Shown here piece after piece: positions 7,645 to 18,110 of a DNA stretch of 64,000 nt. The position numbers were made by a program, and so were the translations under genes. Positions within the stretch are counted from its first letter, which is position 1. Every line of letters begins with the position of its first letter. The DNA comes from JALHOP01 sp964484195 (GTDB lineage Bacteria > Myxococcota > XYA12-FULL-58-9 > JALHOP01), in assembly GCA_964484195.1 (NCBI GenBank), contig CAZAER010000013.1, positions 1 through 64,000 of the forward strand, in the 5' to 3' direction. The notes under the pieces are model-generated. The model searched no databases, was not told where the DNA came from, and saw only the letters and a program-made list of their open reading frames with translations.

Positions 7645-7987
7645 CGGGCTCTCCCCCGAGTGCTACCCAGAAAATCGCGAGGCCATGAGTTAGCAACGAC
7701 CTTCACGTGCAGCAAGGAACATGTCGGTGGCAAACGCGTGACTCAGCGCGTCCTTCGAGCATCGCGTCCGATGATCCATGAAGAGATCCGCGGCTCTGCA
7801 AAACTGGTCAGTGACAGGTGATAGACAAAAACTTTTTTTCGAAACTTGCGACACCTACATCGACGCGGTGGCTGTGACGCTATAGCGGACAACACGCATC
7901 ACGTCCGCACAATCGTCCTGCGCCTAGTCGAACCCGTTGACACGCCCTCGCAACGGCTCGACATTATGGGCCTTTGGAGGAGCCCCC
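7645..7987. promoter_or_regulatory. divergent control region between Hsp20 and clpP
   Basis: This 343-base spacer carries no gene. It includes an AT-rich block (around 7826-7848, with a run of seven T), one copy of the CGCTATAGCGGAC motif at 7878-7890 and a candidate clpP promoter: TTGACA at 7937-7942 with CATTAT at 7962-7967 (spacing 19). I see no clear sigma-32 consensus and no CIRCE inverted repeat. Confidence 0.5.
7937..7967 (+). promoter_or_regulatory. candidate clpP promoter
   Basis: A perfect TTGACA -35 hexamer (7937-7942) is followed 19 bases later by CATTAT (7962-7967, four of six matches to TATAAT). The ribosome site GGAGG (7976-7980) lies just downstream, so the transcript would have a very short leader. 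Confidence 0.4.
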
Positions 7988-8611
7988 GTGACCTACTACA
8001 TCCCAATGGTTCTCGAGCAGACGCATCGTGGCGAGCGCAGCTACGACATCTGGAGCCGCCTGCTCAAAGACCGCATCGTCTTCATCGGCTCGCCCATCAA
8101 CGATGACATCGCGAACCTGATCGTCGCCCAGCTGCTCTTTTTGGAGAGCGAAGACGCCGACAAAGACATTCACATGTACATCAACTCGCCTGGCGGCAGC
8201 GTCACGGCGGGTCTCGCCATCTACGACTGCATGCAGTTCATCAAGTCCCCGGTCTCGACCCTGTGCATGGGCCAGGCCGCCTCGATGGGCGCCGTGCTGC
8301 TCGCGGCTGGCGCCAAGGGCAAGCGTTACGCTCTGCCGCGCTCGCGCATCATGATCCACCAGCCGCTCGGCGGCGCGCAGGGTCAGGCGAGCGATCTCGA
8401 GATTCAGGCGCGCGAGATCCTCAAGATGAAGAAGCTCTTGAACGAGATGCTCGCCAAGCACACCGGTCAGCCGGTCGAGAAGATCGAGCGCGACGGTGAC
8501 CGCGACTACTTCATGGACGCGATGCAGGCCAAGGAATACGGCCTCATCGACGGCGTCATGGAGAAGCGCGTCGTTCCGACCGACAAAGAGAAAGAAAAAG
8601 AAGGCAAGTAG
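7988..8611 (+). CDS. clpP: ClpP, ATP-dependent Clp protease proteolytic subunit
   Basis: ClpP serine peptidase of 207 residues that forms the two-ring tetradecamer used by ClpX. The catalytic triad is visible: Ser99 in GQAASMGA, His124 in RIMIHQP and the Asp of the ERDGDRDYFMD segment. The 25-residue Ser-His spacing matches E. coli ClpP. I chose GTG 7988 because GGAGG lies 7 bases upstream and the protein then begins VTYYIPMVLEQT, as family members do; upstream in-frame codons are non-coding in character. The C-terminus ends in a Lys/Glu-rich tail (DKEKEKEGK). Its partner clpX lies 2.1 kb downstream, separated by an antisense TonB receptor gene. Confidence 0.97.
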   Translation: MTYYIPMVLEQTHRGERSYDIWSRLLKDRIVFIGSPINDDIANLIVAQLLFLESEDADKDIHMYINSPGGSVTAGLAIYDCMQFIKSPVSTLCMGQAASMGAVLLAAGAKGKRYALPRSRIMIHQPLGGAQGQASDLEIQAREILKMKKLLNEMLAKHTGQPVEKIERDGDRDYFMDAMQAKEYGLIDGVMEKRVVPTDKEKEKEGK

Positions 8612-8618
8612 GCCGCGC

Positions 8619-10550
8619 TCAGAAAGCGTAGGCGACGCGCAGCACGACCTCGCGACCCGCCCCGATGTAGGGCGGGTGTCCGCCGTCGTACGGCTGGATG
8701 AGCGGGTTGCGCGCGTCGCCGATGTTGTGGAGGGTCAGCGACCCTTCGAGGCCCTTCAAGCCGAGATCGTGCACGAAGATCGTCGCTGACAAGTACACGC
8801 GTGGCGCGATCGATTCGTCGACAGCGTAGCGGCGGCTCATGCCCACCGCCGTGCCGCCGAGTGATAGCCAAGGGGTGAGCGCAAAGCTGCCCGCTAGCGT
8901 CACTTTGTGCGTCGGCCACGCGAGCGCAACGTTATCGCGGCCAGCGACCTCGTAGGTCGGCGTCGTGTCTTTCCCCGCGGTCGTATAAAACGAGTAGCCC
9001 AACGTGGCGGAGCTGCCGGCGTGCGCATACCGCAGCACCGACTCGACTCCTCGGCTGCCGATGTTGCCGGTGTTGACGTAGAGCTCTTCGCCCGTCGACT
9101 CGTCGAAGCCGTAGACGATCGGGTTTGTCACCGTGAGGTCGAACAGATTGGCGGTGAGGAAGAGGCGCGAGCCGATGCGATAGCCGCCCTCGAGCTCGAA
9201 TGCCGTGGTGCGTTCCGGCTCGATGTCGGGATTGGCTGCGATGTTCTCGATGACGGGGGCGCGGAACGCTCGCGACGCGAGACCCTTCACGTGGAAGTCG
9301 CCGAAGACCCGGGTCAACGCCAAGCGTGGCACGAAGGAGCTACCGAATTGCGAGTGATGCTCGACGCGGGCACCGGCTTCGATATTGACCACGAACGTTC
9401 GCCATAGCGCATCGGCGAACCCGATATAGTTCTGGTAGTCGACGCTGTTCGCCCCAGCGAACGTCGTGTTGAAGCCGACATCCGCCTCGTCGGCCTTGAT
9501 GCTCGCGTGGTCGATCCACACGTCCCCGCCCACTGCGATGGTCAGCGTCGGGTGCGCCTCCCACAGCGCGGTTGCCCCCGCGGTGATGCGCGTTGCCGTC
9601 TTGTTGTAGAACGTCGCGTTCGTTTGATCCGGCGTGTTCCACGGCTTCTGCCAGGTGAACGAGACACGCGGCGTGAGCGTCAGGCTCTCCGCCAAGACGA
9701 AGTCGTAGCGCACGTCGGCGCGCGCGGTTCGGAAGGATTGTTTCACTGGCGCCGGAGCGATCTCGCCATAGTCGCTGCGCTCGCTCATGCGGTAGTCGTC
9801 GTAGATGAAGCGCGCCTCGAGTCGCTTATAGCGAACACCAACGTCGACGAAGCCCGGATTCATGTCGCTCGCGTCTTGCATGTCGAAGCGGTCACCGTTG
9901 GCATCGATGAAGATGCGATCGCTGCGGATGCCCTGGCCGTAAGCTGCTTGACCGACCACCTCGAGGTCACCGATGCGCGTGCCGAAGCCGGCGCTCGCTT
10001 GCCAGCGTCCCGTGGTGTCGCGCATGCGGCCGTAGGTCGCAGAGACCGCGCCGCCCTCCAGCGCCGCGGCCGTGCGGGTGATGACACTGATGACCGCGAG
10101 CTCCGCGAAGCCGCCGTAGACCACCGAGCCTGGACCGCGAATGACCTCGACGCGCTCGATGAGCTCGACCGGAAAATGGTTGCCGAACTGGAGCGTGCCG
10201 TAGAGCAGCTCGTTCATCGGCTGGCCATCGATGAGCAGGAGCACTTTGCCTTCGTGGCCCCATAGTCCGCGAAAGCCGATGCCGACGACGCCCTGGACGT
10301 CGACACCGAAACCGACACCGGGCACGAGGGCGAGCACGTCCATCAGGTCGCGAGCGCCAACCCGTGTGATCTCGTCGCGCGAGATCACCGTGATGATGGC
10401 GGGCGATTCCCGCAGCGTCAGCTCGGTCGACGATGCGACGTCGGTCTCGAGGGTGAGGAGCGCTTCCAGGTCGAGAGTGCTGATTTCGACTGGTTCGGGC
10501 GCGGGTTCGGCGCTGAGGGTTAGAGCGACGACGAGGGGGGCTAGGTGCAC
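8619..10550 (-). CDS. TonB-dependent outer-membrane receptor
   Basis: A 643-residue TonB-dependent receptor. After a short signal peptide (LAPLVVALTLSAEP) comes the plug domain, with TVISRDEITRVGARDLMDVL, the VEVIRGPGSVVYG signature at about residues 135-147 and a SVITRT strand. The remaining 480 residues form the beta barrel, ending in the aromatic-terminal VLRVAYAF expected of an outer-membrane protein. It imports a siderophore, vitamin, sugar or other ligand using TonB energy; the substrate is not predictable. It starts at GTG 10550 and lies antisense between clpP and clpX, with no tonB/exbB or transporter genes nearby. Confidence 0.9.
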   Translation of the reverse strand: MHLAPLVVALTLSAEPAPEPVEISTLDLEALLTLETDVASSTELTLRESPAIITVISRDEITRVGARDLMDVLALVPGVGFGVDVQGVVGIGFRGLWGHEGKVLLLIDGQPMNELLYGTLQFGNHFPVELIERVEVIRGPGSVVYGGFAELAVISVITRTAAALEGGAVSATYGRMRDTTGRWQASAGFGTRIGDLEVVGQAAYGQGIRSDRIFIDANGDRFDMQDASDMNPGFVDVGVRYKRLEARFIYDDYRMSERSDYGEIAPAPVKQSFRTARADVRYDFVLAESLTLTPRVSFTWQKPWNTPDQTNATFYNKTATRITAGATALWEAHPTLTIAVGGDVWIDHASIKADEADVGFNTTFAGANSVDYQNYIGFADALWRTFVVNIEAGARVEHHSQFGSSFVPRLALTRVFGDFHVKGLASRAFRAPVIENIAANPDIEPERTTAFELEGGYRIGSRLFLTANLFDLTVTNPIVYGFDESTGEELYVNTGNIGSRGVESVLRYAHAGSSATLGYSFYTTAGKDTTPTYEVAGRDNVALAWPTHKVTLAGSFALTPWLSLGGTAVGMSRRYAVDESIAPRVYLSATIFVHDLGLKGLEGSLTLHNIGDARNPLIQPYDGGHPPYIGAGREVVLRVAYAF

Positions 10551-10751
10551 GGGCCGCAGCCTAGCCCACGATCGGACGCTCCCAAAATTACTAGGCAGGG
10601 CGCGCCGTTAATGTGGTGGCGGGCTGGGACTCAACGGCTTACCCTAGTGGGGTACCGGTATCACCCCCGTACGCGTTTTGTGCCGGTTCTTGACTCATTA
10701 GGTGCGCGGGGTGATGGTCGCATCAGGCGATCATCGAAGGGTCTCTCGAGC

Positions 10752-12005
<1,254 letters not shown>

Positions 12006-12181
12006 GGGCAGAGCATCGAAGGCGTGGTCGCAAGCAGAGGGCGGGCGACGAGGCTGCGGCAAGAGACGGGAGAGCTCGAACTTTCCCGTCCGTCGCCGGT
12101 TCGTTGCCGCAACGCCAAAACGGACGAGACGCGGGGCGCCTGGCGTCGGGTTCCGCCTTGCCTTTGCGGAACTCGACCTTA

Positions 12182-12199
12182 GCGCCGCCCCTGCGGCGC
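12182..12199. terminator. GC-rich hairpin between convergent clpX and OMP gene
   Basis: GCGCCGC-CCCT-GCGGCGC is a perfect 7-bp stem with a 4-base loop in the 265-base spacer between convergent genes. There is no convincing T-run on either side, so termination is possible rather than certain. Nothing else was seen in 12006-12270. Confidence 0.35.
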
Positions 12200-12270
12200 G
12201 GTCAGAAAGTGCTTTGGCGGTCGCCGGCTCACGAAACCTCCGTGGCCGGCGGACCGCCGTAGCGTAACTA

Positions 12271-13110
12271 CTAGAACAGAACCAACAGACCCAACGACGC
12301 GCCCTGATTGAGCCCGTTGTCGAAGTTGAACCACGCCGGAGTGTTGCTCTCCTGGCGGGTGCTGGTGACGGTGGTGTCACCCGTGGCGGTGCTGGTCACC
12401 GTCGTGCGGTTGTCGAAGTCGAAGTACGACAGGACGTCCAGCGTCGCGTTGTACTCGGCGAAAACCGCGAAGTTCGGGTGCAGGCGCCACTCCGCGCCGA
12501 TGATGCCACGCAGGCCGAAGGTGAACTGGTTGGAGCGATTGCGAACGCTCACCACCACGTTTTCGACCGACACGTCATCGTCGCTGGTCTCGCGCTGATG
12601 TCCGTACCCGAAGTACGCACCAGCGCCGACGTACGGCGCCACCTTGTTACGCGTCAGACGGTACAGCGCGTCTGCGCGAGCCTGGAGGTTGAAGGCGCTC
12701 GTCTGGCCGGCATCGTAGTCGTACGTCTTGACTACGCTGCCCGCTGTCTCGAGCGTCGTCTCCGTGGTCTGCGGAGGATTATGTGACCGCTGCAGCGTAA
12801 CGCCACTGCGGATCATGAGCTCTTCCGTAAACATCCAAGCACCGGCAACGCCGAAGCCCTGGTACTCCGACAGGAAGCTACCGTCCTGCAGGATGTTGTT
12901 GAACGAGAACACGAGACCCCACTGCGTGTTCCACCCCTGGTCACGGCGCTTGTCGACTTCGTAGTCGCTCGTCGTCGTGGTGGTTGTGGTCACCGTCGTG
13001 GTGCTGCCGGTAGTTACCGGCGGCGCCGTCGGGTCTTCTTCTTGCGCTCGAGCCGCTGTGGTCAGGAGCGCGCTCCCGAGCACCGCGGTCAATGCTAGCT
13101 TCTTGAACAT
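12271..13110 (-). CDS. outer-membrane beta-barrel protein
   Basis: A 279-residue exported protein. A classical signal peptide (MFKKLALTAVLGSALLTTAARAQ) is followed by a threonine-rich linker (nearly all Thr and Val over 20 residues) and alternating hydrophobic/polar strands typical of an eight-stranded OmpA/OmpW-like barrel (QWGLVFSFNNIL, GVAGAWMFTEELMIRSGV, YVGAGAYFGYG, NFAVFAEYNATL). It ends LGLLVLF, with the terminal Phe recognised by the BAM machinery. The function is unknown. It lies 52 bases downstream of a lipoprotein gene in the same direction and may be in one operon with it. Confidence 0.8.
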   Translation of the reverse strand: MFKKLALTAVLGSALLTTAARAQEEDPTAPPVTTGSTTTVTTTTTTTSDYEVDKRRDQGWNTQWGLVFSFNNILQDGSFLSEYQGFGVAGAWMFTEELMIRSGVTLQRSHNPPQTTETTLETAGSVVKTYDYDAGQTSAFNLQARADALYRLTRNKVAPYVGAGAYFGYGHQRETSDDDVSVENVVVSVRNRSNQFTFGLRGIIGAEWRLHPNFAVFAEYNATLDVLSYFDFDNRTTVTSTATGDTTVTSTRQESNTPAWFNFDNGLNQGASLGLLVLF

Positions 13111-13162
13111 CGATTCCTCTTTTGGGGGTAAACGTTTTTGTCAAATCGGGATCAGGGGCCGC

Positions 13163-14269
13163 TTACGGAACGTCGCGGACGTCGATCTCCGTATTGACCT
13201 CGTTGGCGGTGTTGCGCAGCGAGACGTCGCCCAGCTCTTCGCAGGTCGAGCCACCGGAAACCTTCACACCCACGTTGTTGAACGTGACGCTCAGGTCGAG
13301 CGCGGTGTTGTCCGCGCCGTCGATGTTGTAGACGAGCGTGAGCTGCGTGCCGCCCGAGCCCAGCGTCGCGGTGACCGGGTTGGTCGGCGACGGGTTGATC
13401 GCGGTGAGAGCCGAGTTGGTCCAGCCGATCGGACCGACCGGGCAGAGCACGACCGGGTACGGGAAGGTGACCGTCAGGTTCGACTGGAAGCCGCCGTTCT
13501 CGTTGTTCGCCGAGAGCGCGACCGGCTCGACTGCCGGCGGGCCCATGAAGACCACGACCTGCGGGAAGTCGGTACCGGCCTTGAAGTTATCGATGACCTC
13601 AGGGCTCAGGTACTGGTTCTGGGCGTTGCGCGCCGAGGTGACCGTGATGTCATAGGTCGCACCGTAGACGAGCTGCGCGCGCGGCAAGGTCGCCGTGCCC
13701 GCGGTGATCGTCGCGTTGACGGTGCTCGGCGTGAAGCCGACCGTGCCGGAGAACGGCGAGGTGCCGGCGCCCGCGAGCGAGCCGATGGTGGCGGTCATGT
13801 CGATCTTGGCGCTGATTTCGCCGCTGGCAATCAGGGTGCCGGTGTTGCCGTCGTAGACCTTCACGATGACGTCGTCACTGACGCTCAGGACCGGGAACAT
13901 CGCCACGGTGAACGTCTGGAACGAGGGCTGCGTGTACTGGTCGGTGATGTCATCACCGCCGTTGAAGTTCTGCACGCCGGTCACGGGGAGGAAGCCTTCC
14001 GCCGCGATGGTCACCGGGAACGAGCCGTTGGGAATGCCGTTCACGACGTACGCGTTGCCTGCGAACTCGCTGGTCAGCGTGTTCTCGCCGACCTGCACCG
14101 TCACGGTCGCGCCACTGAGGACGCCGCCGGTCTGGGCATCGAATACGAACAACGTGAGGTTGTTCGTTCCGTAGCGGTATTGCGGACGATCGCCGAGGTC
14201 GACGTCGGTACCGCAGGATGTGATGGCAAAGGCAGACGCAAATAGGACAGACGCAAGCAAACGCTTCAC
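13163..14269 (-). CDS. lipoprotein with carboxypeptidase-regulatory-like fold
   Basis: A 368-residue lipoprotein: MKRLLASVLFASAFAITSCG carries a lipobox ending at Cys19. The mature part is beta-rich and low in charge. Residues about 38-100 (LTLFVFDAQTGGVLSGATVTVQ onward, in pieces) resemble a carboxypeptidase-regulatory-like/transthyretin-fold domain, and similar strand patterns recur later (KVYDGNTGTLIASGEI). A role at the cell surface is likely, but the activity is unknown. It starts at GTG 14269 with GGAGGAA 9 bases upstream and is divergent from lon. The barrel gene follows after 52 bases. Confidence 0.75.
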   Translation of the reverse strand: MKRLLASVLFASAFAITSCGTDVDLGDRPQYRYGTNNLTLFVFDAQTGGVLSGATVTVQVGENTLTSEFAGNAYVVNGIPNGSFPVTIAAEGFLPVTGVQNFNGGDDITDQYTQPSFQTFTVAMFPVLSVSDDVIVKVYDGNTGTLIASGEISAKIDMTATIGSLAGAGTSPFSGTVGFTPSTVNATITAGTATLPRAQLVYGATYDITVTSARNAQNQYLSPEVIDNFKAGTDFPQVVVFMGPPAVEPVALSANNENGGFQSNLTVTFPYPVVLCPVGPIGWTNSALTAINPSPTNPVTATLGSGGTQLTLVYNIDGADNTALDLSVTFNNVGVKVSGGSTCEELGDVSLRNTANEVNTEIDVRDVP

Positions 14270-14399
14270 GTAGGGCTTTCCTCCGCGATGCTAAATGTGG
14301 GGGATACCCGCATCGCAGGCGCAATTTGCATGGACCCCGGGCGCGGTGCAAAAACTTTCTTCGGGATTCAGCGACCTAACGTCCTAGTCCGCCGGTGGC

Positions 14400-14429
14400 T
14401 TGGCAGTGGTCTTCCTGCGCGCCTATGCT
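14400..14429 (+). promoter_or_regulatory. candidate lon promoter, possibly leaderless
   Basis: TTGGCA (14400-14405) and TATGCT (14424-14429) are separated by 18 bases and each match the sigma-70 consensus well. Transcription would begin near 14436, on or next to the ATG at 14437, so the lon mRNA may have no leader; no ribosome-binding site is visible. Confidence 0.5.
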
Positions 14430-14436
14430 AGACCAC

Positions 14437-16857
14437 ATGATCATGAAGCCGTCCGAGCCTCGGCTGTTACCACTCCTTCCGCTGCGCGACATCGTCGTAT
14501 TCCCCCACATGATGGTGCCGCTCTACGTGGGCCGCACGCGTTCGATCAACGCGGTCGAAGAAGCCATGCGCGGCAATCGCGAGATTTTGCTGGCGGCGCA
14601 GAAGAAGGCGAAGACCAACGAGCCGACGCCCGAAGACATCTTCATGGTGGGCACCGTCGGTCAGGTGATGCAGCACATCAAACGTCCCGACGGCACGGTG
14701 AAGGTGCTGGTCGAAGGACGCCGCCGCTGCCGCATCCGACGCTTCATCGCCAACGAGTCGTTCTTCCTCGCCGAGGTCGAAGACGTCGCCGAGCGCACTG
14801 ACCCGTCGGTCGAGCTCGACGCGCTCGTGCGCACCGTTCAAGACACCTTCGACAACTACGCGCGGCTCTCGCGTCGTCTGCAGCCCGACGTGTTGATGTC
14901 CATCAAAGCGATCGAAGACGCCGGCCGCCTCGCCGACACCATCGTCGCGCACTTGCCCATCAAACATCCAGACAAGCAGGCGATGCTCGAGATGGACCTC
15001 GCGAAGGAACGGCTCGAGAAGCTCTACGAGCTCATGCAGGGCGAGATCGAAATCCTGCAGGTCGAGAGGAAGATCCGCTCGCGCGTCAAGAAGCAGATGG
15101 AGCGCACCGAGAAGGAGTACTACCTCAACGAGCAGATGCGGGCGATCCAGAAGGAGCTGGGCGAGCGCGACGAGTTCAAGAACGAGATTCAAGAGCTCGA
15201 GGAAAAGCTCAAAGCCAAGAAGATGCCCGCCGAGGCGCGCGCCAAGGTCGAAAAAGAAGTCAAAAAGCTCAAGATGATGTCGCCGATGTCCGCTGAAGCG
15301 ACAGTCGTGCGCAACTACATCGACTGGTCCATCGCGCTCCCCTGGGCCGAGTACACCGAGGAGAAGCTCGACATCGTGCAAGCCGAAGGGATCCTCGACG
15401 AGGATCACTACGGTCTGAAGAAGCCGAAAGAGCGCATTCTCGAGTATCTCGCGGTGCACAAGCTGGTCGAGAAGATGAAGGGCCCGATCCTTTGTCTCGT
15501 CGGTCCGCCAGGCGTCGGTAAAACGTCGCTCGCGCGCTCGATTGCTCGCGCCACCGGTCGTAACTTCGTGCGCTTGTCGCTCGGCGGCGTGCGTGACGAG
15601 GCCGAGATCCGTGGTCACCGCCGAACGTACATTGGCGCTCTGCCCGGCAAGATCATCCAGTCCTTACGCAAGGCTGGGTCGTCGAATCCTGTCTTCTTGC
15701 TCGACGAGATCGACAAGATGTCGATGGACTTCCGTGGCGATCCGTCCGCGGCGCTGCTCGAGGTCTTGGACCCGGAGCAGAACGAGACGTTCAACGACCA
15801 CTACCTCGACATGGACTACGACCTGTCGCGGATCATGTTCATCTGCACCGCGAACTCGTTGCAGAACATTCCGGCACCTTTGGAAGACCGTCTCGAGATC
15901 ATCCGCCTCGCCGGCTACACCGAGATGGAGAAGCTCGCTATCGCGGAAAAATACCTGGTGCCGAAGCAGCTGAAAGACAACGGCATCGGCGACGTCTCGG
16001 TCGATTGGAACGAGACCGCGACCAAGACGATCATCCAGCTCTACACCCGTGAAGCGGGTGTGCGTACGTTGGAGCGCGAGATCGCCGCGGTCGCCCGCAA
16101 GGTCGCCAAAGAGGTGGTGAAGAGCGGGAAGGACCAGAAGTTCCGCATCACGCCGAGCGTGACCAAGAAGTACTTGGGTGTGCCGAAGTTCCGCGCCAAC
16201 CGCCGCGAGGACACCGCGGAGGTCGGCATGGCGACCGGTCTCGCATGGACCCAGATGGGCGGCGAGATCTTGCAGATCGAGGTCACGACCATGCCCGGCA
16301 AGGGCAAGCTGACGATCACCGGCAAGCTCGGCGACGTCATGCAGGAGTCCGCTCAAGCGGCCATGAGCTACGTGCGTGCGCGCGCCAACTCATGGGGGCT
16401 CACCAACGACTTCTATGCGTCGGTGGACATTCACATCCACGTGCCGGAAGGCGCGATGCCGAAGGACGGTCCGTCGGCCGGTATCACCATGGCGACGGCG
16501 CTGGTGTCCGCGTTGACGAAAATCCCGGTGCGCCACGACATCGCCATGACGGGTGAAATCACTCTGCGTGGTCGCGTGCTACCGATCGGTGGCCTGAAGG
16601 AGAAGGCGCTCGCGGCGCATCGTGCCGAGATCCGCGAGATCATCGTTCCGAAAGAGAACGAGAAAGATCTCGATGAGATCCCGTCGAGCGTGCGCAAGGC
16701 GCTGCGCATCCACGTGGTCGATCACATCGACCAGGTGCTGCGTCATGCGCTCGAGCTCTCGGACCCCGAGGAGTTCTTCTCGCGGGGCAAGGGTGCGAGC
16801 AAAGAGGCCGAGCACAAGGACAGCGATCCCGCTGCTGGCGGTACGCAAGTTCAGTAG
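14437..16857 (+). CDS. lon: Lon ATP-dependent protease
   Basis: Lon protease of about 806 residues, strongly resembling the myxobacterial LonV/LonD type. The N-terminal LAN domain begins LLPLLPLRDIVVFPH. A coiled-coil helical middle (EKEYYLNEQMRAIQKELGE) precedes the AAA+ module with Walker A GPPGVGKTS, Walker B VFLLDEIDKM and the GHRRTYIGALPGK arginine segment. The proteolytic domain holds the serine in PKDGPSAGI (near residue 680) and the lysine in GGLKEKALAAHRAEI. Starts at 14425 or 14443 are also possible; I prefer 14437 because the candidate -10 box overlaps the upstream options. It is the last member of the chaperone-protease series and is expected to be heat-inducible. Confidence 0.96.
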   Translation: MIMKPSEPRLLPLLPLRDIVVFPHMMVPLYVGRTRSINAVEEAMRGNREILLAAQKKAKTNEPTPEDIFMVGTVGQVMQHIKRPDGTVKVLVEGRRRCRIRRFIANESFFLAEVEDVAERTDPSVELDALVRTVQDTFDNYARLSRRLQPDVLMSIKAIEDAGRLADTIVAHLPIKHPDKQAMLEMDLAKERLEKLYELMQGEIEILQVERKIRSRVKKQMERTEKEYYLNEQMRAIQKELGERDEFKNEIQELEEKLKAKKMPAEARAKVEKEVKKLKMMSPMSAEATVVRNYIDWSIALPWAEYTEEKLDIVQAEGILDEDHYGLKKPKERILEYLAVHKLVEKMKGPILCLVGPPGVGKTSLARSIARATGRNFVRLSLGGVRDEAEIRGHRRTYIGALPGKIIQSLRKAGSSNPVFLLDEIDKMSMDFRGDPSAALLEVLDPEQNETFNDHYLDMDYDLSRIMFICTANSLQNIPAPLEDRLEIIRLAGYTEMEKLAIAEKYLVPKQLKDNGIGDVSVDWNETATKTIIQLYTREAGVRTLEREIAAVARKVAKEVVKSGKDQKFRITPSVTKKYLGVPKFRANRREDTAEVGMATGLAWTQMGGEILQIEVTTMPGKGKLTITGKLGDVMQESAQAAMSYVRARANSWGLTNDFYASVDIHIHVPEGAMPKDGPSAGITMATALVSALTKIPVRHDIAMTGEITLRGRVLPIGGLKEKALAAHRAEIREIIVPKENEKDLDEIPSSVRKALRIHVVDHIDQVLRHALELSDPEEFFSRGKGASKEAEHKDSDPAAGGTQVQ

Positions 16858-17000
16858 TCGCGACCACTTGGCCGCCATCACGAGATCCTGATCACAGGGC
16901 ACCCTGACGCCGCAACAGGGCAGGCGCCGCTGTGTTTCGAAGACGATCGGGTGCCAACGCCGATAACGCGTCAACACTACTCGTTGGCGAGAAGGCACCC

Positions 17001-18080
17001 ATGCAATCGAACGAAACATCGCGAAGCCAGACCCCGAAGACCACCCAAGCCCCGGGACTGGGAGCGCCGGCACCAGCCGCTCCGCCCCCAGCAAAGATTG
17101 CCGACGTTCGCGCCCTGCTCGACACGTTCGCTCGTACCGGTGAGCCGGAGGCCTTCAAGGCACTTCTCAACACCCACTCGGGCACGTCGTTCAGCGTTGG
17201 CGGCGCCGGGAGCGGCGGCATCGACATACCGTGGTCCAAGGCAGCGGAGATTCTCGCGCGCGCCGGCATCAGCTCAGCGGACATCGCCTTGCTCCAGCCG
17301 ACGTACGAGCGCGGGCTGCGCAAGCACTTCGAGACGAAGCTCGCGGAGGCGGCGGGTTACGCACAGAAATACGACATCGGCATGATGGAGCACGTCCTCA
17401 CCGAGGCGGCTCGTCACGCCGAGAAGGCCGGCGTCGTGACCGCTATCGCAGACAAGATCGAGACCTTCAAAGCCGTTCAGGCCCCGCGCATCTATGAGCA
17501 GGCGCTCGCCGCCGCGAAGGAGGCCACGACCAATCCCGAGGCTGCCTACAAGCTGTCCGGAGCGCTGGGCAACATGACCACCTACGGCGCGCTTGCCGGC
17601 ATGACGGTCGCTCAGGTCGAAGCCGCGAAGCAGCCGTTCATGCAGACGCTCGTGACTCAGTTCCAAGCGGAGATTCAGACGTTCTCCACGAAGCCGATCA
17701 CCGGCTACTTCCGCAACGACATCAAGTCGCGCCGCGACGGTCTGATCGAGCAGGCGAAGCGCGTCTGCGCGAATGACCCCGCGATGTTCAAGGCGGCCAA
17801 AGAGCAGATCATCGAGGCGTCGCGCGCTTGCGCACGCGTCACCGCCTTCGAATATCTGAAGGACACCGACGCGCTCACCGCCGGCCAGAGCTTCATTCAG
17901 GCGCAGATCTACGCCCGCATGGGTGGCCTCACCTCGTGGTTTGCCAATGGCAACTCCGAGTACCGGGCGGCTCGCTCGCAGTTCATTCGCGACGTGGGCC
18001 CGATGTTCGGCGTCAGCTACCTCTCTTGGCGCCTCATCAACATCGTGAACTTTCCGCGCTGGGTCTCGTTCTACGGGTGA
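17001..18080 (+). CDS. alpha-helical protein of unknown function
   Basis: A 359-residue protein I do not recognise. After a Pro/Ala/Thr-rich disordered start (about residues 1-35) the remainder is mostly amphipathic helix, with one Gly/Ser-rich loop (SVGGAGSGGIDIPW). There is no signal peptide or membrane segment; cysteines are few and not paired in motifs. ATG 17001 is preferred over an upstream frame at 16932 because GAGAAGG sits 6 bases ahead. It follows lon by 143 bases and converges with the EEP-family gene. A role as a secreted or structural effector of predatory myxobacteria cannot be excluded, but nothing in the sequence shows it. Confidence 0.65.
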   Translation: MQSNETSRSQTPKTTQAPGLGAPAPAAPPPAKIADVRALLDTFARTGEPEAFKALLNTHSGTSFSVGGAGSGGIDIPWSKAAEILARAGISSADIALLQPTYERGLRKHFETKLAEAAGYAQKYDIGMMEHVLTEAARHAEKAGVVTAIADKIETFKAVQAPRIYEQALAAAKEATTNPEAAYKLSGALGNMTTYGALAGMTVAQVEAAKQPFMQTLVTQFQAEIQTFSTKPITGYFRNDIKSRRDGLIEQAKRVCANDPAMFKAAKEQIIEASRACARVTAFEYLKDTDALTAGQSFIQAQIYARMGGLTSWFANGNSEYRAARSQFIRDVGPMFGVSYLSWRLINIVNFPRWVSFYG

Positions 18081-18110
18081 GCGCGGGGCGCTAGCCCAGG
18101 GACCGACCTT

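Noticed and set aside
10545..10751. Upstream extension of clpX to the frame start at 10545
   Set aside because: The added residues are Arg/Gly-rich without homology, whereas GTG 10752 gives the standard N-terminal zinc domain.
17001..18080. Type VI or toxin effector identity for the 359-residue helical protein
   Set aside because: Nothing in the sequence beyond being uncharacterised supports it.
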